Assembly: GCA_903845115.1 (NCBI GenBank)
Contig: CAIMWE010000253.1
Span: 1 to 64,000, forward strand
Length of the DNA stretch: 64,000 bases
Reading direction: 5' to 3'
Source of the DNA: an uncultured Acidobacteriota bacterium
GTDB taxonomy: Bacteria > Acidobacteriota > Thermoanaerobaculia > UBA5066
The position numbers were made by a program, and so were the translations under genes. The notes under the pieces are model-generated. The model ran no database searches and had not been told where the DNA came from. It saw only the letters and a list, made by a program, of their open reading frames with translations. Numbering within the stretch: position 1 is the first letter of the stretch; each line of letters starts with the position of its first letter. Positions 1-8,701 of the stretch are shown piece by piece.

Positions 1-138
1 CGATGGGTTCGGGCGGCGCGCGGCCATCTGCTTTGTTGTCGCTCCTCCGAGGTCGGACGGCCACGTTCGTCGCGACGCCGCGCCCCTGGCCGCGCGGCGC
101 TCCGAACGCACGTCATCGTATTTAGGGAGCGGGGTACT

Positions 139-144
139 TAGAAT
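139..144 (+). promoter_or_regulatory. -10-like hexamer of the patatin gene
   Basis: TAGAAT ends 10 bases before ATG 155. No good -35 hexamer is visible 16-18 bases upstream. It belongs to a recurring pattern in this window in which TAnnAT sits just before a start codon. Confidence 0.35.
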
Positions 145-154
145 GGAGCCCTCG

Positions 155-2368
155 ATGCAAAAGCTCCTCTTGGCGTCCGTGACCGCACTGCTCCTGACGT
201 CCGGCTTCGCCGCAGGGGAGCAGGCAGCGGGCGCTCCGCCGGCCGCGAAGCGGCCCCGCATCGGCCTCGCCCTCTCCGGCGGAGGCGCGCGGGGGGCGGC
301 CCACATCGGCGTCCTCCGCGTGATGGAGCGGCTCCGGATCCCGGTCGACGCCATCGCCGGCACCAGCATGGGGTCGATCATCGGGGCCCTCTACGCCTCG
401 GGGATGTCGCCCGACGAGATGGAGAAGGCCCTCGAAGAGATCGACTGGATCGACGCCCTCAAGGACGACCCGCCGCGGCAGGAGTTCGCCTACCGGACGA
501 AGGAAGACGACTTCCTCTACGGCATCAAGGCGGAGCTGGGGTTCCGGAAGGGGAAGCTCATCCTCCCTCGCGGGTTCGTCGCCGGCGAGAAGCTCGGGTT
601 CATCCTCCGGACCCTCCTCCTCGGGGCCGAGGGGGTCACCAGCTTCGACTCCCTCCCGATCCCGTACCGGGCCGTCGGGACCGACCTGGAGACCGGGAAG
701 AAGGTGGTGCTCTCCCAGGGCGACCTCGCCCGCGCCGTCCGCGCGAGCATGGCGATCCCGGGCGTCTTCACGCCCGGGGAGATCAGCGGCCGGATCCTCG
801 TGGACGGCGGCATGGCCTCCAACATGCCGGCCGACGTCGTCCGCGAGATGGGGGTCGACGTCGTCATCGCGGTCAACATCTCGACCCCGCTCGTGACCCG
901 CGAGAAGCTGGAGTCTGCCTTCTCGATCCTGAACCAGACCTCCGGGTTCCTCACCTACCTCAATGTCGAAGAGGAGATCCGGCGCCTCGGAAAGCGGGAC
1001 GTCCTCGTCCAGCCCAACCTCGAGGGAATCGCCACGCTCGACTTCTCGAAGGTGGCGGAGGCCCTGAAGCGGGGCGTGGCCGGCGCAGAGGCGGCCGTCG
1101 ACCGGCTCACGACCCTCTCGGTGACCGAGGCCGAGTTCCAGGAGTTCCTCTCCCGCCAGCGGCGTCCGCCGAAGCCGATGCCGATGGTGGACGAGCTGCG
1201 AGTCGCCGGCGTCGACGGCATCGACTCGCGGTGGATCACACGGCGGATCCTGACCGCACCGGGCCGCCCGCTCGACCTGGCGCTCCTCCGGGAAGACTTC
1301 GGCCGGATCTACGAGCTGGGCGACTTCGACCTCATCGACTTCCACCTGCGGCAGGAAGATGGACGCACGGTCCTCGAGATCGCCCCCCATCTCAAGCCGA
1401 TCGCCAACGGCAGGCTCCGCCTCGGCATCAACTTCACGACCGACTTCGACACGACGTCGGCCTTCGACCTTCGCCTCGGCTACGACCAGACACGGATGAA
1501 CGCGCTCCGGGCCGACTGGCGGACCCGGATCAACGTCGGCCGGGAGATGGCGATCGACAGCGAGCTCTACCAGCCGCTCGACTACTCCGGTCGGTTCTTC
1601 CTGGCCCCGCGGGTCGGCTTCGAGCGGAAGAACTACATGTACTACGACGACAGGTACGCCTCGGCGGTCGTCCGGTTCGACACCTCGTACGTGGGAGTCG
1701 ACGGCGGCCTGTCGTTCGGGAAGTACGGCGAGTTCCGTCTCGGCTACATGAGGGGGCGGTCCGCGCTCGACTCGATCGTGAGCCCCATCGACTTCTCGGG
1801 GCTGGTCATCGACCACGGGAAGGCCATCGCGAAGCTCGACCTCGACCAGCTGGACGACGTCAATTTCCCCACGAAGGGGTACCTCGTCCGGGCCGAGACC
1901 GACTTCGGGCGGAAGTCGCTGGGGAGCGTCTCCGACTTCGACAAGCTGACGGTGTCCGCGACGAAGGTCTTCTCGTCCGGCCGGACCTCGGTTTCCACGA
2001 TGCTCCTGCTGGCGACGCCGCTGGGCGGCGACCTGCCCGTCTGGGAGTGGTCGTCGCTCGGCGGCCCGCTCGTCCTGTCGGGGCTCCGACCCGACCAGCT
2101 CCTGGGCCCCTACGCCGGGCTGGGCCGGGCCGTCGCCACGCGGCAGATCGGCCAGGGGGGCGCCATCGGGACCTTCTACGTCGGCGGCTCGCTCGAGACG
2201 GGGAACGTCTGGCAGACGACGAAGGACATCAATCTCGGCGACCTTCGCCTTTCCGGCAGCCTCTTCCTCGGCATCGACAGTCCGCTCGGCCCGGTCTACC
2301 TCGGCGTCGGGTACGCCGACCGGGGCAACACGTCGGTCTACCTCCTGATCGGCTCGGACCAGCGGTAG
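155..2368 (+). CDS. Patatin-like phospholipase with Omp85-type barrel (type Vd autotransporter-like)
   Basis: A 737-residue protein. Residues 1-20 form a signal peptide ending near GFAAG. The patatin domain follows: oxyanion motif SGGGARG at 41-47, nucleophile elbow GTSMG at 69-73 (Ser71) and a DGG motif with the catalytic Asp in ILVDGGMASN. A short POTRA-like segment (about 345-400) leads into a C-terminal beta-barrel rich in alternating aromatic residues. This is the PlpD-type layout, in which the barrel places the lipase at the cell surface; that role is inferred from family. An ATG exists at 143, but ATG 155 is preferred because GGAG lies 6-8 bases upstream and a TAGAAT hexamer (139-144) ends 10 bases before it. 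The predicted activity is hydrolysis of phospholipid acyl esters. Confidence 0.9.
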   Translation: MQKLLLASVTALLLTSGFAAGEQAAGAPPAAKRPRIGLALSGGGARGAAHIGVLRVMERLRIPVDAIAGTSMGSIIGALYASGMSPDEMEKALEEIDWIDALKDDPPRQEFAYRTKEDDFLYGIKAELGFRKGKLILPRGFVAGEKLGFILRTLLLGAEGVTSFDSLPIPYRAVGTDLETGKKVVLSQGDLARAVRASMAIPGVFTPGEISGRILVDGGMASNMPADVVREMGVDVVIAVNISTPLVTREKLESAFSILNQTSGFLTYLNVEEEIRRLGKRDVLVQPNLEGIATLDFSKVAEALKRGVAGAEAAVDRLTTLSVTEAEFQEFLSRQRRPPKPMPMVDELRVAGVDGIDSRWITRRILTAPGRPLDLALLREDFGRIYELGDFDLIDFHLRQEDGRTVLEIAPHLKPIANGRLRLGINFTTDFDTTSAFDLRLGYDQTRMNALRADWRTRINVGREMAIDSELYQPLDYSGRFFLAPRVGFERKNYMYYDDRYASAVVRFDTSYVGVDGGLSFGKYGEFRLGYMRGRSALDSIVSPIDFSGLVIDHGKAIAKLDLDQLDDVNFPTKGYLVRAETDFGRKSLGSVSDFDKLTVSATKVFSSGRTSVSTMLLLATPLGGDLPVWEWSSLGGPLVLSGLRPDQLLGPYAGLGRAVATRQIGQGGAIGTFYVGGSLETGNVWQTTKDINLGDLRLSGSLFLGIDSPLGPVYLGVGYADRGNTSVYLLIGSDQR

Positions 2369-2395
2369 GTCCAGGGCCTCGCGCGGCCGCTCCGC

Positions 2396-3901
2396 CTACC
2401 CGGCCAGCTTGCTCCTTGTCCGGCCGTAGAGGAGGTAGATCGCCATCCCGGCGGCCAGCCAGAGGACGAACCGCCACCAGGTGACGAGCGGGAGACCCGC
2501 CATCAGGAAGAGGCACATCACGATCCCGAGGAGCGGCGTCCAGGGGACGAACGGCACACGGAACGACCGGTGCCGCTCCGGCTCCCGCTTCCGGAGGACG
2601 AGGATCCCGATCGCGACGAGGATGAAGGCGAAGAGGGTCCCGATGTTCGTCAGCTGGACGATCTCGTCGATGTTCGCCACGGCCGAGAAGAAGGCGACGA
2701 AGACGCCGGTGAGGACCGTCGTGACGTGCGGCGTCCGGTACTTCGGGTGGATCTTCCCGAACCAGGGGCCGAGGAGGCCGTCGCGCGACATCGCCATCAG
2801 GATCCGGGGCTGACCCAGCTGGAAGACGAGGAGGACCGAGGTCATCGCCACGACCGCGCCGAAGGCCAGGACCCCCGCGGCCCACCCCTGGTTGACGTAG
2901 TTGAGCGCGGCCGCGAGCGGATCGGCGGTCCCCTTCAGCTTGTCCCACGGGATCATCCCGGTCAGGACGAGCGCGGCGGCGATGTAGAGGACCGTGCAGA
3001 CGACGAGCGACCCGATGATCCCGCGCGGCATGTCGCGCCCGGGGTCCCTGCACTCCTCGGCCGCGGTCGAGATCGCGTCGAATCCGATGTATGCGAAGAA
3101 GATCAGCGAGGCCCCGGTCCAGACCCCCGAGAGCCCGCCCGGGAAGAAGGGATGCCAGTTCGACGGCTTCGTGAAGAAGACGCCGACCCCGATGAAGAAC
3201 AGCAGCGTCGCGAGCTTCAGGACCACGATCACGTTGTTGAACCGGGCCGACTCCTTCACGCCGATGACGAGGAGCCAGGTGATGGCGGCGGTGATGAAGA
3301 CGGCCAGCAGGTTGCAGACGACGGGTATGCCGAAGAGGACCGGGTGGTGGAGGTGCGCCTCCCACGCCACGGCCGCCTCGGGACCGAGCGAGGCGACCCC
3401 CGACTCGGCGACCGCGCTCGCGGCGAGGAGCGTGGAGCGGTAGTCGGTCGCCATCCAGGCCGGGATCTCCACCCCGAACCCGACCATCAGCTGGCGGAAG
3501 TAGGCCGCCCACGAGATCGCGACGGCGATGTTGCCGACCGCGTACTCCAGAATCAGGTCCCACCCGATGATCCAGGCGACCAGCTCGCCGAGCGTGGCGT
3601 AGCTGTAGGAGTAGGCCGACCCGGCCATCGGGACGAGGCTGGCGAACTCCGCGTAGCAGAGGGCACAGAAGCCGCACGCGACGGCGGTGATGGCGATCGA
3701 CACGACCACTCCCGGCCCGGCCGGGCGGCCGGAGGAGCCGGAGACGGCGCTCCCGAGCGTGGCGAAGATGCCGGCGCCGATGATGGCGCCGATCCCGAGC
3801 GCCACCAGGTCGACCGCGGTGAGCGTCTTCTTCAGGCCGTGCGCCTCGTCGCTCCCTTCGGCCAGGATCCGGTCGAGCGGCTTTCTCCGGAAATAGTCCA
3901 A
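2396..3901 (-). CDS. APC-superfamily amino acid permease (cationic amino acid transporter type)
   Basis: A 501-residue inner-membrane transporter with about 12-14 hydrophobic segments. The first membrane segment carries the APC signature GAIIGAGIF (38-46), and EECRDPGRDMPRGI is the cytoplasmic loop typical of the CAT/YfnA branch. The expected role is proton-coupled uptake of amino acids; the substrate cannot be read from sequence. The start is a TTG with a strong GGAGG five bases upstream. It is convergent with the patatin gene, 27 bases away. A short HAD gene precedes it on the same strand. Confidence 0.9.
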   Translation of the reverse strand: MDYFRRKPLDRILAEGSDEAHGLKKTLTAVDLVALGIGAIIGAGIFATLGSAVSGSSGRPAGPGVVVSIAITAVACGFCALCYAEFASLVPMAGSAYSYSYATLGELVAWIIGWDLILEYAVGNIAVAISWAAYFRQLMVGFGVEIPAWMATDYRSTLLAASAVAESGVASLGPEAAVAWEAHLHHPVLFGIPVVCNLLAVFITAAITWLLVIGVKESARFNNVIVVLKLATLLFFIGVGVFFTKPSNWHPFFPGGLSGVWTGASLIFFAYIGFDAISTAAEECRDPGRDMPRGIIGSLVVCTVLYIAAALVLTGMIPWDKLKGTADPLAAALNYVNQGWAAGVLAFGAVVAMTSVLLVFQLGQPRILMAMSRDGLLGPWFGKIHPKYRTPHVTTVLTGVFVAFFSAVANIDEIVQLTNIGTLFAFILVAIGILVLRKREPERHRSFRVPFVPWTPLLGIVMCLFLMAGLPLVTWWRFVLWLAAGMAIYLLYGRTRSKLAG

Positions 3902-3928
3902 CGCGTCCTCCCTGTCGGTCCGGCCTGT

Positions 3929-4639
3929 CTATCCGGCGTTCCGGTCGAGCCACGCGGGGATCTCGGCGAGCGAGGCAATCGACTCGACCGCGCCGTGCCC
4001 GTGGCCCACCCGGTCCAGGAGCAGCGCGGAAAGGCCGGCGGCCCGCGCCCCCTCGTAGTCCTCCACCGGGTGGTCGCCCACGTGGAGCACCTCCCCGGCG
4101 GTGACGCCCGTCCGGGCGAGCGCCTCCTCGAAGATCCGGGGCGACGGCTTGGAGACCCCCGCCAGGGCCGAGACCACGATCGCCGAGAAGCGCGGGGTGA
4201 GCTCGAGCCGGTCCAGCAGCCGGGGAAGCGAGGAGTCCCAGTTGCTCACGACGGCCAGGACGGTCCCGCGGCGATCCAGCTCGTCCAGGACCGGCACCAC
4301 GTCCGGGTAGACGCTCCAGTGGGCGGGGTCCCCGAAGTGGTCGATCAGCTCCTGGAGCATCTCCTCGGGGAGCTGGCCCCCCCCGACGCGCCAGAGGACT
4401 CCCTGCACGAACCGCCTCCAGAAGCCCCGCTCGCCGTCCCTCGTCCCCCAGCGCTCCTCACCCCGGGCCCGGCGCTCGGCCACCTCCCGCCAGGTGGCCT
4501 GGACCGCCCCGTCGACGGCCCCCGGATCGGCGCTCAGACCCCGGCGGGCGAAGGCGCGGGAATAGACCTCCTCGACCGGGGGGTCGGAAGCGAGAAGGGT
4601 GTTTCCCGCGTCGAAAAAGACCGCCCGGATGGGACTCAG
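3929..4639 (-). CDS. HAD-superfamily hydrolase
   Basis: A protein of about 236 residues with all HAD motifs: motif I FFDAGNT (nucleophile Asp near residue 10), motif II VVSNWDSS, a Lys in GVSKPSPRIFEEAL and motif IV HVGDHPVEDYEGA. The residue two after the nucleophile is Gly instead of the usual acid/base Asp, which is seen in some HAD subfamilies and may mean weak or atypical phosphatase activity. No ATG, GTG or TTG lies near the conserved N-terminus. The likely start is CTG 4639, overlapping the TGA stop of the upstream SDR gene (CTGA), so translation is probably coupled to it. Substrate unknown. Confidence 0.85.
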   Translation of the reverse strand: MSPIRAVFFDAGNTLLASDPPVEEVYSRAFARRGLSADPGAVDGAVQATWREVAERRARGEERWGTRDGERGFWRRFVQGVLWRVGGGQLPEEMLQELIDHFGDPAHWSVYPDVVPVLDELDRRGTVLAVVSNWDSSLPRLLDRLELTPRFSAIVVSALAGVSKPSPRIFEEALARTGVTAGEVLHVGDHPVEDYEGARAAGLSALLLDRVGHGHGAVESIASLAEIPAWLDRNAG

Positions 4640-5424
4640 GGCATCACCTGCCCGCCGTCGATGACGATCGCCTGCCCGGTGACGTTCCGGGCCTCGTCCG
4701 AGGCCAGGTAGACGGCCAGCCCGCCGATCTCGTCGGGCGTCAGGACCGCCCCCAGCGGCGCCATGCGGCCCGCCATCTCGAACGCCCGGTCCGCCGGAAG
4801 GCCCGACTCCTTGGCGACCCGCCCGATCCCGGCCCGTCCCATGTCGGTGTCGACCCAGCCGGGGCAGAGCGCGTTGACCGTGATCCTCCGGGGAGCCAGC
4901 TCCAGGGCCAGGGAGCGGGTCAGGCCGATCACGGCATGCTTGGAGGTGGCGTACGCGGCGCTCCCCGCCACCCCGAACCGGCCGGTGACCGACGACAGGT
5001 TCAGGATCCTCCCGCCGTCGGCCAGGAACGGGTGGGCCGCCCTCAGGACGCGCCAGGTCCCCGTGACGTTCACGTCGAGGATCTTCCGCCAGAGCGAGTC
5101 GGAGCGCTCGTCCCCGGCGAGAGGGGTGATGCCGCCGATCCCGGCGTTGTTGACGACGATGTCCAGGCGGCGGTCGGGACGGGAGGCCCGCTCCACCCCG
5201 GTGGCCACGGAGGCGGCGTCCGCCACGTCGAGGACGACCGGCGAGAGGGTCCACCCCTGCCGGGCCGCGTCTGCAGCGAGCGCCCGGCCGTCCTCCTCGC
5301 TCCGGACGCCGGCGAAGACGGCCGCCCCCTCGCTCGCGAAACGGAGGGCGATGGCCCGCCCGATCCCCCGAGAGGCACCGGTGACGAGCGCCTTCTTCCC
5401 TGAGAGCCTTCCAAGGGCAGCCAT
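4636..5424 (-). CDS. SDR-family oxidoreductase (3-oxoacyl-ACP reductase-like)
   Basis: A 262-residue short-chain dehydrogenase with a classical Rossmann fold. It has the cofactor motif TGASRGIGRAI near residue 15, NNAGIGG, an active-site Ser in SSVTGR and the Tyr-Lys pair in YATSKHAVIG. It resembles FabG and 3-hydroxybutyrate dehydrogenases; an isolated gene like this is rarely the main fatty-acid FabG, so the substrate is left open. ATG 5424 has AAGGGGG six bases upstream. It is divergent from moaD and coupled downstream to the HAD gene. Confidence 0.88.
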   Translation of the reverse strand: MAALGRLSGKKALVTGASRGIGRAIALRFASEGAAVFAGVRSEEDGRALAADAARQGWTLSPVVLDVADAASVATGVERASRPDRRLDIVVNNAGIGGITPLAGDERSDSLWRKILDVNVTGTWRVLRAAHPFLADGGRILNLSSVTGRFGVAGSAAYATSKHAVIGLTRSLALELAPRRITVNALCPGWVDTDMGRAGIGRVAKESGLPADRAFEMAGRMAPLGAVLTPDEIGGLAVYLASDEARNVTGQAIVIDGGQVMP

Positions 5425-5434
5425 GAATCCCCCT

Positions 5435-5463
5435 TTGAGATCGATTCTAGCGGTTGTTACGAT
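5435..5463 (+). promoter_or_regulatory. Sigma-70-type promoter of moaDE
   Basis: TTGAGA (5435-5440), a 17-base spacer and TACGAT (5458-5463). The -10 ends only 8 bases before the moaD ATG, so the transcript is probably leaderless or nearly so. Confidence 0.6.
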
Positions 5464-5471
5464 CCCTCCCG

Positions 5472-5720
5472 ATGCTCGTCGAGGTTTTGCTCTTCGCGTC
5501 TCTCAGGGAAGAGGTCGGGTCGGTCTACCGCGTGGAGGTGGACGCGGCCGGCGAGACGACCGTGGCCGAGCTCCGGAAGGCCCTCGAGGCGGCGCACCCG
5601 GCCTTCGGACGGATGGGCCGGAAAGCGCTGGTAGCGGTGAACGAGACGTGGGCCAGGGACCGCGATCCGGTCCGGGAAGGGGACACCGTCGCCCTCGTCC
5701 CCCCCGTGGCGGGGGGGTGA
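5472..5720 (+). CDS. moaD: Molybdopterin synthase sulfur carrier subunit MoaD
   Basis: An 82-residue ubiquitin-like protein ending in the required Gly-Gly tail (PPVAGG), which carries the thiocarboxylate used to make the dithiolene of molybdopterin. A TTG lies 18 bases upstream in frame, but ATG 5472 fits the family start (MLVEVLLFASLRE) and the promoter position. Its stop overlaps a GTG of moaE (GTGA), the usual moaD-moaE coupling. Together with moeA at 22.8 kb it shows the cell makes molybdenum cofactor. Confidence 0.93.
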   Translation: MLVEVLLFASLREEVGSVYRVEVDAAGETTVAELRKALEAAHPAFGRMGRKALVAVNETWARDRDPVREGDTVALVPPVAGG

Positions 5721-6157
5721 GCAGGATGGCCTTCCTCACGCGCGAGCCGATCGACCCCGCCGCCCTCCTCGCGTCGGCCCGCCGGGACTCCGACGGGGGC
5801 TTGACGATCTTCGTGGGGGCCGTTCGGAACCACCACGAAGGGAGGACGGTCGATCACCTGATCTACGAGGCGTACGAACCGATGGCGGAACGGGAACTGG
5901 GCCGCATCCACGCGTCCCTGGAGAACGAGTACCCGGGAGTCCGCGCCGTGATCCAGCACCGGATCGGGACGCTGAGGATCGGGGACGTGGCGGTGGTCGT
6001 CGTGGCGGCCGCCCCGCACCGGGAAGAGGCGTTCGCCGCCTGCCGGGCCGGGATCGAGCGGATCAAGGCGTCGGTCCCGATCTGGAAGAAGGAATACGGC
6101 CCCGGGGGCGACTTCTGGATCGAGGGATGTGCGGCGGATCACCAGGAAATTTGTTGA
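5717..6157 (+). CDS. moaE: Molybdopterin synthase catalytic subunit MoaE
   Basis: A protein of about 143-146 residues containing the MoaE hallmarks FVGAVRNHHEGRTVDHLIYEAY (quoted in part: residues near 30-50), HRIGTLRIGDVAVVV and the catalytic Lys segment PIWKKEYGPGG. It transfers sulfur from MoaD to cyclic pyranopterin monophosphate. The start may be GTG 5717, overlapping the moaD stop, or ATG 5726; GTG is used here because it allows direct coupling. The promoter of the next gene overlaps its last codons. Confidence 0.93.
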   Translation: MSRMAFLTREPIDPAALLASARRDSDGGLTIFVGAVRNHHEGRTVDHLIYEAYEPMAERELGRIHASLENEYPGVRAVIQHRIGTLRIGDVAVVVVAAAPHREEAFAACRAGIERIKASVPIWKKEYGPGGDFWIEGCAADHQEIC

Positions 6158-6182
6158 AAATCCAGCCATTTTTTGGTAAAAT
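6154..6182 (+). promoter_or_regulatory. Strong sigma-70-type promoter upstream of the VOC/coiled-coil gene
   Basis: TTGAAA (6154-6159), exactly 17 bases, then TAAAAT (6177-6182). The surrounding stretch is clearly AT-richer than the rest of the window. It overlaps the moaE stop and predicts a leader of about 100 bases before the ATG at 6292. Confidence 0.7.
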
Positions 6183-6234
6183 CACAGCCTCTGGGTAGCC
6201 GGACCTGAACCTCCTTATCTCGGCACCCAAGAAC

Positions 6235-6270
6235 CAGCGGTCGCCAAAGACCGCCGTTCCCGATCGGAAC
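6235..6270 (+). promoter_or_regulatory. Two adjacent hairpins in the 5' leader of the VOC gene
   Basis: GCGGTC-gccaaa-GACCGC is followed at once by CGTTCC-cgatc-GGAACG. Both lie between the predicted transcription start (about 6190) and ATG 6292. They could be a structured leader. No known riboswitch class was recognised. Confidence 0.4.
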
Positions 6271-6291
6271 GGACGCGGAGGTCTCGAAGGT

Positions 6292-7506
6292 ATGTTCGTC
6301 GCTCTCAGGCGTATCCACGTCGCTGCCAGCGACTTCTCTCGGTCAAGGCGCTATTACGGCGAGACCCTCGGCCTGCCCGAATCGGGCGGTTTCGAGGATG
6401 ACTGGGTCGAGTTCGGCCTCGGGCCGATGATCCTGAAGCTGACTCCGCTTCGGCCCGGAGAGGTTCCTTCCCGGAACCAGGTTGCCCTCGCCCTCTCGAC
6501 CGACGTCCTGGAGTCGACCCTCGTGACGCTCAAGGAGCGCGGCGTCACGGTGACCCGCGGTCCGTTCGACGAATTTACCGGCCGGTCGGCCGAGATCCTC
6601 GACCCCGACGGCTACAGGATCGTCATTTTCCAGGCGTCGGAGCTCCACCCGGACGAGGAGTGGGTCCCCGTCTCCCGGATCGACGAGATGGTCAAGCACG
6701 GCGTCCACCCCGGAAAGTCGACAGGGACGGCGCTGTCGTTCCGGGACGATCGCCTCCAGGCCCGGAAGGCGGAAGAGGCAAAGCAGAGGGCGGAGTCCAG
6801 GGCCAGGTTCGAGGCGACGAAAGCCCGCGAGGAGAAACGGCGGGCCGAGACGGCCGCCAAGCTCGAGGCCAAACGCCTGAAGGAAGAGAAGAAGAAGTCC
6901 GACCTGAAGGCCAGGGCCGACGCCAAGAAGGCCGCCGAGGCGCGGCGCCGGGCCGAGAAGAAGGCCCGGGCCGAGGCGGCGAGGACCGCGGCGATCCAGA
7001 AGAAGGCGGCGCTCCGGGCGAAGCTCGAGGCCAAGAAGGTCGCCGAGACCGAGAAGAAGGCCGAGCTCAGGGCGAAGCTCGAGACCAAGAGGGCCGCCGA
7101 GACGCAGAGGAAGCTCGAGGCCAAGGCCAAGGCCGAGGCCAAGAAGGCCGCCGATGCCCAGAAGAAGGCCGAGGCCAAGGCCAGGGCCGAGGTCAAGAAG
7201 GCCGCCGATGCCGAGAGGAGAGCCGAGCTCAAGGCCAAGGCCGAGGCCAAGAAGGCCGTCGACGCCAAGAAAAAGGCCGAGCTCAGGGCCGCCCTCCAGG
7301 TCAAGGCCGAGGCGAAGAAGCAGGCCGACGAGAAGAGGCGGGCGGAAGAGAAGCGCCTGGCCGCTGACCGGCAGAAGGTCGAGGCCAAGAAGAAGGCCGA
7401 AGCCCAGAAGGCGGCCGGACCAAAGGCTACGAAGTCCCATCACGCGGCCACGGAAGCGAAGAAGGCCAGTCCGCCGAAGGCCGAGAAGAAGCCGATCAAG
7501 GGTTGA
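6292..7506 (+). CDS. VOC (glyoxalase/bleomycin resistance) domain fused to a long Lys/Ala/Glu coiled coil
   Basis: A 404-residue protein. Residues 1-117 are a VOC domain: it opens with RRIHVAASDFSRSRRYY, contains the GLPE segment and ends in ILDPDGYRIVIFQAS with the usual metal-site Glu region. From about residue 155 to the end it is almost entirely repeats of A-K-K-A-E type, predicted to be a long charged helix like TolA or histone-H1-like tails. The VOC part suggests a small-molecule lyase, dioxygenase or binding role; the tail may bind nucleic acid or act as a spacer. It has its own strong promoter and a structured leader, so it is probably well expressed. The kbl gene follows 4 bases later. 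Function unknown. Confidence 0.85.
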   Translation: MFVALRRIHVAASDFSRSRRYYGETLGLPESGGFEDDWVEFGLGPMILKLTPLRPGEVPSRNQVALALSTDVLESTLVTLKERGVTVTRGPFDEFTGRSAEILDPDGYRIVIFQASELHPDEEWVPVSRIDEMVKHGVHPGKSTGTALSFRDDRLQARKAEEAKQRAESRARFEATKAREEKRRAETAAKLEAKRLKEEKKKSDLKARADAKKAAEARRRAEKKARAEAARTAAIQKKAALRAKLEAKKVAETEKKAELRAKLETKRAAETQRKLEAKAKAEAKKAADAQKKAEAKARAEVKKAADAERRAELKAKAEAKKAVDAKKKAELRAALQVKAEAKKQADEKRRAEEKRLAADRQKVEAKKKAEAQKAAGPKATKSHHAATEAKKASPPKAEKKPIKG

Positions 7507-7510
7507 CGCG

Positions 7511-8698
7511 ATGGCCTCGACCAGCCTCGTCGACTTCTGCCGCGCAGAGATCGCGGGCCTGAAGGAATCTCGCACCTACAAGACGGAGAGGGTCCTCGAG
7601 GGACCGACCGGGGCCCGTGTCCGCGTGGACGGGCGCGACGTCCTGATGCTGACGTCGAACAACTACCTCGGGTTCGCCAACCACCCGCGCATCGTCGACG
7701 CCGCCCGCGGCGCCCTCGGGCGATGGGGGAACGGGCTCGGCTCCGTCCGGTTCATCTGCGGCACACAGCAGCTCCACAAGGATCTCGAGGCCGCGATCTC
7801 CCGGTTCTTCGGGGCCGAGGACACGATCCTCTACATGTCGTGCTGGAACGCCAACGAGGGCCTCTTCCAGCCGCTCCTCGCCGAGGAGGACGCCCTCCTG
7901 ACCGACGGGCTGAACCACGCCTCGATCATCGATGGCGTCCGCCTTTGCAAGGCGAAGCGGTTCATCACCCCGCACGGCGACCTGGCCGGGGTCGAGAAGG
8001 CGCTCCAGGAGGCACAGGCCTGCCGCCGGCGCCTGATGATCACCGACGGGATCTTCTCCATGGAGGGGGAGCTGGGCCCGCTCCGGGAGCTGGCCGACCT
8101 GGCCGAAAAGTACGACACCACGCTCGTCGTCGACGACTCCCACGCCACCGGGGTCCTCGGGAGGACGGGGCGCGGGTCGGCCGAGGAGCTGGGAGTCATG
8201 GACCGGATCCCGGTCTTCACGTCGACGCTCGGCAAGGCGATGGGGTCGGCGGCCGGCGGGTTCACGACCGGGCCGGCGCCGCTGGTCGACCTGCTCCGGC
8301 AGCGCTCGAGGACGAGCCTCTTCACGAATTCGCTTCCTCCCGCGGTCGCGGCGGCCTCCCTCGAGGCCTTCCGGATGCTGATGGAGGACCCCTCCCCCGC
8401 CCTGAAGGTCCAGTCGAACGCCCTTTACTTCCGCCGCCGGATGAAGGAAGCGGGCTTCACGATCCCCGCGGGGATCCACCCGATCGTGCCGGTCATCGTC
8501 GGCGACACGGCCAAGGCGCTCGCGATGTCGGCGGCCCTCTTCGAGAAGGGGGTCTACGTCTCTGGCTTCGGGTTCCCGGTCGTCCCGCAGGGCCACGCCC
8601 GGCTCCGCTGTCAGATCTCGGCCGTTCACACCGAGGCTGACCTGGAAGAGGCGGTCTCCGCTTTCGTGGCGGTCGGAAAGAAGTTCGGGGTCGTCTAG
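7511..8698 (+). CDS. kbl: Glycine C-acetyltransferase (2-amino-3-ketobutyrate CoA ligase)
   Basis: A 395-residue PLP enzyme of the alpha-oxoamine synthase family, close to the usual 398 of Kbl. Seen are SNNYLGFANHP, GTQQLHKDLE, the PLP-contact DDSHATGVLG and the Schiff-base Lys in TSTLGKAMG. It cleaves 2-amino-3-ketobutyrate with CoA to glycine and acetyl-CoA in threonine breakdown; BioF and SPT relatives are the alternatives, but length and RFICGTQ-type context favour Kbl. No threonine dehydrogenase is adjacent. The gene starts four bases after the VOC gene, so the two are probably cotranscribed. Confidence 0.88.
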   Translation: MASTSLVDFCRAEIAGLKESRTYKTERVLEGPTGARVRVDGRDVLMLTSNNYLGFANHPRIVDAARGALGRWGNGLGSVRFICGTQQLHKDLEAAISRFFGAEDTILYMSCWNANEGLFQPLLAEEDALLTDGLNHASIIDGVRLCKAKRFITPHGDLAGVEKALQEAQACRRRLMITDGIFSMEGELGPLRELADLAEKYDTTLVVDDSHATGVLGRTGRGSAEELGVMDRIPVFTSTLGKAMGSAAGGFTTGPAPLVDLLRQRSRTSLFTNSLPPAVAAASLEAFRMLMEDPSPALKVQSNALYFRRRMKEAGFTIPAGIHPIVPVIVGDTAKALAMSAALFEKGVYVSGFGFPVVPQGHARLRCQISAVHTEADLEEAVSAFVAVGKKFGVV

Positions 8699-8701
8699 GC
8701 G

